Below are positions 1 through 10,005 of a stretch of DNA of 64,000 bases, piece by piece. Numbering within the stretch: position 1 is the first letter of the stretch; each line of letters starts with the position of its first letter. The notes below the pieces were generated by a model that worked only from the letters and a program-made list of their open reading frames with translations, had not been told where the DNA came from and did not search any database. Source of the stretch: Mytilus trossulus (Eukaryota; Mollusca; Bivalvia; Mytilida; Mytilidae). A program made the position numbers and the translations under genes. The DNA lies in the NCBI RefSeq assembly GCF_036588685.1, contig NC_086381.1:55365431-55429430 (forward strand), read 5' to 3'.

Positions 1-70
1 ATCATGCAAATTTTTCCAAAATTAGGCAGGTTATTGGAGTGGTTAAATTTTACTGTCCATTTGCCCTTTA

Positions 71-372
71 GGCAGCAACCATTTGATTTTCGGGGGGGGG
101 GGGGGGGGGGGGGCTATGGTTTTTTTTTGGAAAAAAAAGTTTGTTTCAAGTTTTTGGAGAAAAAAATAATTTGTTTTGATTCTGAGAAAAAGAAATTGTT
201 TGTTTCAACCTCAGCTGCCACTATATGTAATGCTAAAATTGAAAGAAAAAAATTGTTTTTTGACTTGTCGCGAAAAAAAATTGATTGTTTTTCGCCATAG
301 GCGAAAACAAAAAATTGTCCAGAAAAAAAACCCATAGTCCCCCCCACCCCCGAAAATCTAATGGTTGCTGCC
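71..372. mobile_element. Harbinger-like MITE with G-rich end
   Basis: A 302-bp element has inverted ends: GGCAGCAACCATTTGATTTT on the left and the near-perfect reverse complement at 350-372. The trinucleotide TTA directly flanks both ends (68-70 and 373-375), as expected for the TWA target duplication of PIF/Harbinger transposons. The interior is A/T-rich and codes for nothing convincing. The left arm carries a run of 22 G (92-113) where the right arm has an interrupted C run (about 337-350), so the run has probably expanded. The superfamily assignment comes only from the TSD and the GG terminus. Confidence 0.7.
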
Positions 373-1221
373 TTAGTGGAATGCTTTATCATCTGATCAA
401 ATTTCTGTTATATATTTCGTGAAACACCTTGTGTAAGGTTTCATTTCCTAGCCAATTACTCAAGTATGAAGTGAGTAGATTTCAAGTTAAAAGATTTTTA
501 TCTGTAGGTATGACCATGTGACTTACATGTTAGAATTTGGATTCAAATTAGTTTGATCTTTACATGGACAAAGACTTGCATTAGTTCCTAAAACATTTTG
601 AAGACATAAAAAAGTTTAAAGTTTCATGACAAGTTTAAGGTATTTAATGTAGTAATAATTATTTTTTTAATGTATCCTGTTCTTGATTTCAAACTTTAGT
701 TCAAGAAAAATTAGGAATTAAAGATTTCACAAATTTTTCATACATAAGGTTAGATGGAAACACAATGATAACTCAACCATTTCTTCATGTTGGTTTATTT
801 ATTTGAGAAGTGTAACATTTTTTACTTGTTTTAATATTAAATGTTCCTTTTCAGTTCTCTGATTCTAGGCACTTGGAGTCATTTTAATTGGTACTAGATG
901 GGAAAACCAGACACTATAGCCATTATATAGATTTTCAACAATGCCAGACTCAGAGTATATACAGTCAGGACAAAAGTGAGTTCCCACTAAAAAAAAGTTA
1001 TCATTTCAACTATTTAAAGTCGATATTTTCTAAAAGAAATTGTACTTTCAGTAGCTATTTAAAATGCCACAATGGTCAGTAAAATACATTTAATTATATA
1101 AACAAGGTTATAAACATCATCTCCTTGAGTTTACTACTAGTATAATTAATTTGGACCATGGTATCGATTTTGAAAGCTTATTATATGTTATTTCCTTTGG
1201 TTTTATATAAAAAAATAAAGG
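373..1221. other. AT-rich stretch, no recognised feature
   Basis: Low-complexity AT-rich sequence. A polypyrimidine-AG near 854 and a GTGAGT near 976 could bound an exon of about 120 nt, but no frame or duplicate copy supports it. Confidence 0.4.
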
Positions 1222-1570
1222 AAGATGTGGTTTCATTGCAAATGAGACAACTCTCCACAAGAGACCAAAATGACACACAAATTTTACCTATAGGTCCCCG
1301 TATTAGTTAATCATTTGGCAAAGTTGGCTGTGTTTACGTAACAAATGTAATTTTCATTTTCAGAATCTAAGGACTCTGGGTAAACTGAGATCACCCCTTG
1401 TTTTTTGTGGGGTTCATGTTGCTTATTCAGTTTTCTATGTTGTGTCATGTGTACTATTGTTTTTCTGTTTGTCTTTTTCATTTTAAGCCATGGCGTTGTC
1501 AGTTTATTTTAGATTTATGAGTTTGACTGTCCCTCTGGTATATTTTGTCCCTCTTTTGTACACCAAAAAA
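1222..1570. repeat. Dispersed mussel-type repeat fragments
   Basis: 1222-1300 matches a repeat seen many times in this window, with the core 'gagacaactctccacaagag' followed by 'accaaaatgacac'. Other copies lie near 21.3, 22.2, 23.6, 39.3, 42.6, 56.3, 56.7 and 57.0 kb. 1372-1560 is a separate block ending near 'gactgtccctctggtatatt', which I associate from memory with mussel non-coding DNA. Confidence 0.5.
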
Positions 1571-2019
1571 ACAACAACATTACATCATTGATCAATTTCC
1601 ATTTTTAAGATTTTTTTATGGTAACCAATCATAATAATGTTTTTGTGTATGATTTTGAAAATATTACAAATTGATCACAGAAAAACCATTGCCGCTGAAA
1701 AAGGCATCTATATATGTATGGAAAAGTAAATTTAATTTTGTATTTCAGAGAATTTACAAGACTATCCACAACCCTCTCATCTTGATGAATTGTTAAACCA
1801 CAGAAACTTAAAGAAGACCTACAGATAACCTAGGATGTACAGTATAAAGAACACCTACAGAAACCTAGGCTGCATAGTATATACCACAATGTAAAAGGAT
1901 CGGCCAGTTGCGTTCATCTATTAGGTATATATTGGTTGAATAATACATTTCCTATCTTCACTTTTCAAAAATTGAAGATTTTTTTTTTAAGTACAATATT
2001 GATTACCTTGCTTATTAAA

Positions 2020-2215
2020 AAGGCTTTGAAAGGCATAAACATGTTGAAAATATGTTGCACAGCCGTATGATATGAACTTTGTAAAGAAAAATAGTGCATA
2101 TGAACTTTTAAAGAATCCAGGATATGATTTTTGTTGTCTCGCTTGACAGAGTAAAAAAGTGAGACTCCTTAAAAGGATTTCCTTTTGGAAATTGCATTGT
2201 CTATATTTACAGAGG
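2020..2215. repeat. Dispersed repeat, second copy in CNDP2 intron 7
   Basis: The blocks 'tgttgaaaatatgttgcaca' and 'ggaaattgcattgtctatat' here recur in the same order at about 40906-41070 as 'tgttgaaattatgccacaca' and 'ggaaattgcattatctataa'. The copies are diverged. No coding content was found. Confidence 0.45.
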
Positions 2216-2239
2216 TTGGACCTATAAGCTATCAAATCT

Positions 2240-3480
2240 GAACAGAAAGAAAAAACAAATGTGTAAACAATACTGGTATTAATAAGGTTATGTGGTATGA
2301 TTGCTATTGAGACAATTTCCGTTTATCAACAGCCATTGGTCTTGAAACAATAACCATAATCAAAGTTAATGATACTTGCATGCACATTTTTTTTATCAGT
2401 TATGTTTACAGGACAATATTAATATCTTTTTGAGATAAATATAAATGTACTTTAAATTCAGAAATTGTTGCATGCAATTATTATTGCGAATTTGTCATTT
2501 TAGACTAAAATGCAATTTTATTTTTTGTGACATTGAGAAAATCCTGTAAAATAAAAACATCCCAATACTTTCTTAATTTACAGTGAATTTAAGTGAAAAA
2601 TAGCAATGATTAAAGGAGATGCATCAAAGAAAACATAGGACCATGATGACTGTCTTAGATTGAACTATTTTTTAAAGAACCAGAAATAATATATTAGTTT
2701 CCACTCTTTCAAATATTATATACAAAAACGATATTTTTCAGGAACCCAAAAATTGAGCAATGACCTTAAAGAGTAAGCCATGTGTGCAGTAAGATATCCA
2801 TCTTTGTAGTTACCAAAGAGTGGGGGTAAGAACCTAGTCTATCATTATACATGGTAAGTAATTTTTTGTTGGTTAAAAATTATGCATCAGGACACTATAA
2901 TTTTTTTCTTTGATCCTCATTAGGAAAAAAAGGGGGATGCAGGTATACAACAATGAAGCAGCAACCCAACAAAAGTATTTTTTCATATCTCAAATCCCAC
3001 CCTTAGAAATGAATTGAAGAATGCTCAAATACTTAGACCTGCTGATATTAAAACTAGTGCAATGCCTAAATCAAACATAATTTCAAGCAGAATTATTTTT
3101 TTGAACAGCTTCAAAGTTTAGATTTGCTAAACAAAACTACCAGATGCAACTTAACATTTTTTGAAAATCTATGAGAGGACACCAAGAGAAAACTTTCAAT
3201 CCTGTTAATTTTTTTAAATACTTTATCATTGGGCTTTAACTTTGTTAATTTTTCAATTGCTCTGGTACTTTAATTTATTTAAATTTTTACAAGTGAATGG
3301 AAGTTGTTTTGATGAAAATCACCTTTTATAAATGGGAGGTAACTTTGATATCTTTTTCTTCTGTGTTTTTAAATGAAGCAAAATTTCATTTTTAAAAGAA
3401 ACTGAATTTCTTCTCTCAGTTGTTCCTATTGGTAATGTCTTTTATATTCATAATTAATAACTGAAGAGTAAAATTACAGA
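2240..3480. other. No recognised feature
   Basis: AT-rich non-coding sequence. A possible acceptor near 2741 is followed by a GGTAAG near 2825, but nothing else supports an exon. Confidence 0.35.
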
Positions 3481-3489
3481 AATTGGTTA

Positions 3490-3655
3490 TAAAACAGAGG
3501 AGGTTTAGGGGTGGGCAGGTGCCCCCCCCCCCTTTTTCTGGAAAAAAATTGGTTGGTTATATAGGGAATCACTGAAGTGTGGCTGGAGTGGGCCCCCTCA
3601 TAGACAGTCAATGGGCCCCCACTTATGAAAATTTCTGGATTCGCCGCTGTATAAC
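3490..3655. repeat. C-rich/G-rich dispersed repeat
   Basis: A stretch with a C13 run, 'gggccccctcatagacagtc' and 'cttatgaaaatttctggatt'. It belongs to a family of short repeats with 'gatccag'-type ends and long G or C runs, also found near 9.86-10.0, 19.7, 20.1 and 23.5 kb. Confidence 0.45.
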
Positions 3656-3659
3656 ATGA

Positions 3660-4885
3660 TCCTTTGCCTTGCTTTAATACTTCTACACTTTTTTTCTTTA
3701 TTTTCCACAAAATTAAGGCAATGATGTAGGATGCCATTCTAACAAAACATCACAGCATGGTGACCCTCATCATCACACTAACATGTCAAATATGTATCCT
3801 ACTTCATAATATCATTTAATAATGTTAATATTCAAGTTTTAAAAAAGAATTTTTATTTAAAAAGAGATTTTACTTATTTCTATTCTGCAGAGACTATTTC
3901 ACCAGCACTTGGACTGATGCACAGAGACTTCTGACAAATAATTACCGGTACTCAATAGAGTTTAATGCACCATTGGCGACCGGGTTTGAAGACGTGGAAA
4001 GCACTCTATCATTGTTGGTAGTTTTAAGTGCTTTGACCTCTTATATGAGGTGTCACATAGAAACTTATATTCCTATGTTTCATATAAATGTTCAGTGCTT
4101 TATAACTGTCAGACATCTGATTGACTTTGACTGAAGACTTATTTTTAGTGTCTGCAGAGTTAAAATGAGTTTGATCAAAACCCAGCTTATATATTCCAAA
4201 TCTTGAAAAGATTTGATTTCAATTTCCTATTAAGTTAATGTTTTTACTTTTGATAGCAAGGCTGAGGGTTTATGTTCTAGAGTAAACTTTTTGGACAAAG
4301 AGGTTGTCACTGTTTCTCAACAAAATTCACGAACAAATTTAAAAAGCTAAGCTATTATGACACCCTGAGGAAAGAATATCTGTTTCTTTGAGGTTGAACA
4401 GGTTATAAAAAACAATTCATTATATTGTTTATTTTAGCCTGAGCTTCCACTCTTTTTTAAAGTTTGAAAAAAATATACATTTGAAATATCTATCCCTTAA
4501 AGGGTAACAGGATTTTTTTTTAACATTTACGAAAATGAAATAATGAAATAATATTAATTTGATTTAAGCAGCCACTTAAGTAAATTTTGTAAGATTGAGG
4601 TAAAAAAAACATGGCTGATATATTATTGTTTTCCAAGTAAAAAATTGAACCTCATTTTGGTCTGTATTGCAATTTGCATGCAACATTTAAATTGATCAAA
4701 AGTAGTGGATGGTTGTACATATATACAGCATGGTCAGATCTTTAAAGGAAAGAAATGTCAAAATTTAATATAAAAAAGAAGTAACCACAAAAATCAGCAT
4801 CCCTTACTAATTTGGTCCCTATAAAATATTCTTTCACAGGCAAAACTAAAATTTTTATGCTTTCATTTTTCACTAGATTTCCTCC
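3660..4885. other. No recognised gene; one possible exon
   Basis: A strong polypyrimidine tract with CAG at about 3889-3891 is followed by about 60 nt and a GGTACT donor-like site near 3948. This could be a non-coding exon but has no independent support. Confidence 0.3.
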
Positions 4886-4889
4886 AATC

Positions 4890-5110
4890 ACGTAGCTGCA
4901 TTTAAAATTCCGCAAAACATAATGAGGCTTGTGGTCAAATAGTTTCACCAAGGATTTGTATAGTTAGACTAACTATACAAATCCTTGGTTTCACCCAGGT
5001 CCAATAGTTGGAAATATTTGACAAGTCCAATAGTTCAAAGCTTGTAATTTGAAAAATGGTGAAAATATTGTGTACTTATTTTATATAGAAAATGATAACT
5101 GAGGTATAAG
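4890..5110 (+). repeat. Duplicated block, copy 1 (contains palindrome)
   Basis: This block aligns with 5495-5640. Both carry 'ggtccaatagttggaaa', 'gttcaaagcttgtaa' and 'atagaaaatgataact' in order. Copy 1 has an extra palindrome (4947-4989) that copy 2 lacks. Confidence 0.7.
4947..4989. repeat. 43-bp perfect palindrome inserted in copy 1
   Basis: The arms ACCAAGGATTTGTATAGTTAG (4947-4967) and their exact complement (4969-4989) are separated by one A. The motif 'tttcacc' occurs on both sides. The homologous block at 5495-5640 has no palindrome, so this is probably an insertion or a templated inverted duplication. Confidence 0.8.
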
Positions 5111-5170
5111 AATGTATACTTATTAATTGTATAAAAATGTATACTTATTAACTGTGTATGAATGGAGAAT

Positions 5171-5258
5171 AGTAAGTTTATTGTTCCTCATTATGCAACT
5201 ATTGTCCTGAGGCGTAGCCGAGGGCAGTAGTTGTATCTGAGGGGACAATAAACTTACT
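5171..5258. repeat. Hairpin-forming inverted repeat
   Basis: 'agtaagtttattgt' at 5171 pairs with 'acaataaacttact' ending at 5258. The arms continue imperfectly to a centre near 'ggcgtagccgaggg'. This is a small fold-back element of about 88 bp. Confidence 0.65.
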
Positions 5259-5494
5259 TTTCCACAAATTTCCAGTCTGTAAGTGTTTTATTATATTGAA
5301 AAAGACAACAGACAACAAATGGCTGTGATAAATCAACTATTGCAATGGCAGAAACCCAACAATAACATTTACTTCATAAATATTCTGAAATTCTAAGGCT
5401 ACGTCTTGCACTGATGTCAACCCTAGATACAATGGGTAAAAATTACTCCCGCTGGTATTTTCAAAATCCTCCATTATTGCTGCATCGGAAATCC

Positions 5495-5645
5495 AGCAAA
5501 ATATGATGAAGCTTGCAGTCAAATAGTTTCAACGAGGTCCAATAGTTGGAAACTTTTGACTAGTCCAAGTGTTCAAAGCTTGTAAGTCAAAATATTGTGT
5601 ACTTATTTTTATATAGAAAATGATAACTAAGGTAAAACAAATATT
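5495..5645 (+). repeat. Duplicated block, copy 2
   Basis: The partner of 4890-5110 without the 43-bp palindrome; it gives the pre-insertion state. Confidence 0.7.
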
Positions 5646-5779
5646 TCTTTTTCATTTCAGGGGGTAAAGTGACTTCAAAGAAATGAAATAAGGTTGGTTG
5701 GTCCATTTTATTTTTTGTTTTCAACATGTAATGTTTTATATGTATTTCTATTTCATTTTAAGGTTAACCACAGACGTTT

Positions 5780-6145
5780 AATTTATAAAGTTTCTTTTTG
5801 TTGCAGATGGAGCTAGGAGGATGTTTCAGTCACAGACCTTGGATGGACTCCGTTGTAGCAGACTAGGGAGGGTAGCGCATAGTTCTCGCAACGCTATACA
5901 ATAGTAACAAGCTCATTCTACTCTGAGATTGTTAAAGGGCCTGTTTGATAGAAGTGACGCCAACGTTCTCCAAAACTACTAATTTATAAATTTTCTTTCT
6001 ATTACAGATGGGGGCCAGAGGCAGATTCAGTCATAAACCTTGATTATGACTGATTAGAGATCTGCTTCAATGGAATTGACAAAAATTTCCTCTAACATAT
6101 TACTAATCTTTATTATCTGTTTCCATTACAGAGTTTTTACAGAGG
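5780..6145 (+). other. Duplicated splice-acceptor-like segments
   Basis: Two related segments, 'aatttataaagtttcttttt' ending 'gcagatgg' (near 5813) and 'aatttataaattttctttct' ending 'acagatgg' (near 6007), look like a duplicated polypyrimidine tract, acceptor and exon start. A third CAG follows near 6131. The downstream parts share 'ttcagtca' and 'accttg'. No conserved frame is visible, so any exons would be non-coding. Confidence 0.3.
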
Positions 6146-6304
6146 ATATAGGTATACCGTATTTTTAATTTTTTTTGGTCCTGTTTGTAAGTTTGTCATA
6201 AAGAAGTGGTATGTGGTATTAATGTCAATGGGATAAAACACACAGATAAAAATAAGTTAAATACTTTTTTAAGTATGGATGAAGAAAGACAGACTACCCT
6301 ATAA

Positions 6305-6720
6305 CCAAAAGAAAGGACAGACAAAAGTATGCCAAACAATACACACACTAAAAAATGTACAACACCAATCAAATCAAAGACCAAGGATGAACTCAGGTGA
6401 TCCAGGAAGTCGGCACCAAAAGAAAGGACAGACAAAAGTATACCAAACAATACGCAAACTAAAAAATGTACAACACCAACCCAATCAAATACCAAGGATG
6501 AACTCAGTTGATCTAGTAAGTCGGAACCAAAAGAAATGACACACAAAAGTAACTAAAAAACGTACAACACCAACCCAATCAAAGAACAAGGATGAACTCA
6601 GGTGATCGATAAAGTTGGAACCACAAGAAATGACAAGACAAAATTTAACAAAACACTAAACTGATAACTAAAAAATGTACAACACTTACACCCAACCAGA
6701 GGCCAGGGATGAACTTGGGT
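6305..6720 (+). repeat. 111-bp tandem repeat array
   Basis: Units start at 'ccaaaagaaaggacagac' at about 6305, 6416 and 6527 (period 111), with a shorter, more diverged unit from about 6621. Each carries 'aaaaaatgtacaacacc' and 'aaggatgaactcag'. Open frames on both strands are by-products of a period divisible by three. Confidence 0.8.
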
Positions 6721-6723
6721 GAC

Positions 6724-6830
6724 CCAGGACAGAAGTACTACAAGGATTGTTTTGTTTACAACCAGGACAGGACAGGACAGAAGTACTACAAGGATTGTTT
6801 TGTTTACTACCAGGACAGGACAGAAGTGGG
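6724..6830 (+). repeat. Short tandem duplication
   Basis: 'aagtactacaaggattgttt' occurs twice, followed each time by repeated 'ccaggacagga'. It sits directly after the 111-bp array. Confidence 0.7.
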
Positions 6831-7462
6831 TGAGTAATTGATATGTTAACAAATTTACAAATTGATAAAGTTAAGGGTGTTTTTTTGTTCATTGTTTCTT
6901 CAATTTTAAATTTTAAATGTGACAAGATAAAGATGGCACATAATTTTCAAATAAAGTTTTTGAAAAATATTTTTCTTTGTTTGTTATTTTGAAGTATCTT
7001 CATGTTTGGCAAAATTTTACTTGAAATAAATATACTCCAAAATTTATTAAATTGATAGACCTTTTTTCACGGAAAATATTGGTTATTTGACAATCATGTG
7101 AGTCAGGTTAAGACAATGATGACTCAGTCTTACTCAATGAAACACTGGTATCTTGCATTATGAGGGGCTTTAGCAAGGCATGCTACCTTGTGTAAAAGAA
7201 TAAAGCTTTCAATCACTATGTTAGAAACATTACTCATTAATTCCAGAGTTCTGATCAGGATAAATCAAATTCCCACAAAAAAATAGTCCTTATACTGAAA
7301 TCCCTGTGGCTTAAAAAATAATTAACCTTGCGGTCTGTAAAAAATCCTTATGCCCCTTAATCATGATGATAAAAAAAATAATAATTTCAGAGTGAAGGGG
7401 AGGTAACTCAGATAAAATGAATTTACTAATTTGAAAGAACTTAAAAACTATATGATCCAATT

Positions 7463-7847
7463 GGTCCGAGTACACAGTTATCGTCCTTTGATTTTCGTTG
7501 TCCACGAATATAGTCCTTAGTGTGGACAGTGTGTTACTTGCCAATGTTTGTTATACCCCTTCCAAATTTATTTCTCCATGTTTTATGCCTCGTATTGCAA
7601 GTTGGGGGGTGAAAGGTCAAAAATTAGCACTTCGGAAGCTGTCAAAAGATTTCAAGACCCCCTCAACATACAATTGTCCATATTTTGAGTTAGAGCTGAT
7701 GAAGTTTTCTATAATTTTGATATAATTTGTCCCAATAGTAGTACAACACACTGTAAAAATATTATTGAGAAAGCGCAGGTGGGATTTTTTTAATTTTCAT
7801 TTATTGTCTAAAAGAAATGCACTACGAAATAACTGTGTACTCGGACC
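7463..7847. mobile_element. MITE with GGTCCGAGTACACAGTTAT ends, copy 1
   Basis: A 385-bp element with inverted ends GGTCCGAGTACACAGTTAT and ATAACTGTGTACTCGGACC, complementary over at least 19 bp. It is nearly identical to 9129-9580 but lacks an internal segment of roughly 65-70 bp present there. The flanks do not form a duplication for this copy alone: CCAATT lies on the left and TAAGAG on the right. Confidence 0.85.
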
Positions 7848-9128
7848 TAAGAGGTGAAATCAGGAAATATAGAATCTGTACTTTGTCAACTTCCCTGAAT
7901 GATTTGATGGTTTCAATTTGTCAAATAGCATAAAACTAAAGGATTTAAATTTTTATTTGATAGAATTTCTGCAAAAATTACCAATTTTAGCATTATATGG
8001 TCAAAATAAGCATTTCATAGCTTTTTCAATTTTGATGCACAAGTGGCATTCTGACTTTCTATCTGACATATTTTCATGTGTCAATTTTTGTGTTTCTATG
8101 CTTTAATCCAGTTGTATTACTCATTTGTGAACTCTGAATCTTAAGAAAAGAAGATTATCTCAGACAATATGAGCAAAATGTGTTGAATAAATGACCCTCG
8201 TCTAACGCCCTGTTTGGATCAAGTTAAATGTTAGGAGTATAGCACATAAAAGTTGAAGTCCATAATAAAGACCTCACTAAATTTGTATAAAAAGCACTAA
8301 ACAATGTCTTTTGTACCTGTTTTATTTCACATAATATATCTCTTTACTTCTGTAGGATAGCATGTGGTTCAAATATAAGCCTGTTGAGACTAAAATTGCA
8401 TGCAATTTTTCACTAAAAAGTGAAAAATCTTTGTATCAGACCATACTGTCTGCTAAAAAAGTTGAATGTAAGAGCCTTTTTGTGCTCAGATTTATTGTAT
8501 CATGTCACTTGAGTGTAGAAATGATAGAAAAGACACAAATTTTTATTTCCTATAGCTTCAATATGCATTTTTAAATGTAAATATGTGCTACAGCCTAAAT
8601 TGACACTAAATTAGTTTTAGTCTTGGTCTAAGACCCTTTTAAACTTATATGATATGTTATTTGTAAGTTTTCTTTCCATTTAAAGTGTGTGTAAGGATTA
8701 TTTATAATCAAAAAGCTTCACAAATTTAAAATTGCTGGAAAATATTACATCTTCATGTAAGGCCCCCTTCATTAAAAAACCTCCATTTTCAGGCACAGGC
8801 TCATATAAATTTGACTTTTTAAAAAATTATGCTAAGTCTGATATATCAAATGAGTATTCTATTGCTTTAAATACATAATATATTATATATTAAGGCATTT
8901 TAAAAGTATTTTTTTGCAATATTTCAATTTTATAAGCCCCAAATGTTGATAGTTGAAATTTCTCAATTTTAACGTCTAAATTTAACACGCAAAGTTGAAT
9001 ATAGAATTAATCATATTGTCTTTAATATATATCCTATTGCTATGAAACTTTGTTAGCAGTCTTATTATATATTAAGCTTAAGTCATACCAAGTTTTATTA
9101 AGATTGGTCAACTTTTTCTATCCTATTA
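7848..9128. other. Sequence between two identical-end MITEs
   Basis: About 1.28 kb of AT-rich sequence, with no gene recognised. It may be cargo of a composite element, because the outermost flanks of the two MITEs match (AATT). Confidence 0.4.
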
Positions 9129-9580
9129 GGTCCGAGTACACAGTTATCGTCCTTTGATTTTCGTTGTCCACGAATATAGTCCTTAGTGTGGACAGTGTGT
9201 TACTTGCCAATGTTTGTTATACCCCTTCCAAATTTATTTCTCCATGTTTTATGCCTCATATTGCAAGTTGGGGGGTGAAATGACACTGTAAAAAAATTGG
9301 GGTCATAAATATTAATGTAAAGTAGTGATTAGGTCCAGCTGAAAAAAGGTCAAAAATTAGCACTTCGGAAGCTGTCAAAAGATTTCAAGACCCCCTCAAC
9401 ATACAATTGTCCATATTTTGAGTTAGAGCTGATGAAGTTTTCTATAATTTTGATATAATTTGTCCCAATAGTAGTACAACACACTGTAAAAATATTATTG
9501 AGAAAGCGCAGGTGGGATTTTTTTAATTTTCATTTATTGTCTAAAAGAAATGCACTACGAAATAACTGTGTACTCGGACC
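9129..9580. mobile_element. MITE with GGTCCGAGTACACAGTTAT ends, copy 2
   Basis: The longer form of the same element (452 bp), with the extra internal segment around 9281-9347 ('ggggtcataaatattaatgt'). The right flank AATT equals the left flank of copy 1; the left flank is TATTA. Confidence 0.85.
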
Positions 9581-9853
9581 AATTGAGCTATACATTTGTA
9601 AAGTAAGACCCAGGGACCATGCTCAGAGAAGTCATTTGTATACATATTATTTTACATTAGGGAAGTTGAGTCCGTACAATGTGTGGTACACCCAAGTTAA
9701 AAATACTTTCTGAATTAGTCTTCTTTAATATTAGTTATAAATATTCACCATTAAAATTTCTAATATTTCTGCAGGGTTATGATGAGCAATTTTTAATTGT
9801 GAATGTTTTCATATTATTTATTACAACAGTGGCCAACCCAATAATCATTTGCA

Positions 9854-9999
9854 GGCGCGGATCCAGCCATTTTAAAAAGGGGGGTTCCCAACCCAGAGTA
9901 AAAGGGGAGGGGGGTCCAACTGTATGCTCCCTTTCAAATGCATTGACTGTCCAAAAAAAGGGGGGTTCCAACCCCTGGAATCGCCCCCCTGGATCGGCC
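9854..9999. mobile_element. Small G-rich inverted-end repeat
   Basis: The ends GGCGCGGATCCAG and CTGGATCGGCC are roughly inverted. The interior has two blocks of 'aaggggggttcc' type. Related fragments occur near 3.5, 12.4, 19.7, 20.1 and 23.5 kb. Confidence 0.55.
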
Positions 10000-10005
10000 A
10001 CTGAT

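Noticed and set aside
4947-4989. Precursor of a microRNA
   Set aside because: The arms leave a one-base loop and show no duplex with flanking stem, unlike a Drosha/Dicer substrate.
6196-6546. Minus-strand frame with hydrophobic repeats (possible membrane protein)
   Set aside because: It is a shadow of the 111-bp tandem array; the opposite strand is open too, and no start context or family match is seen.
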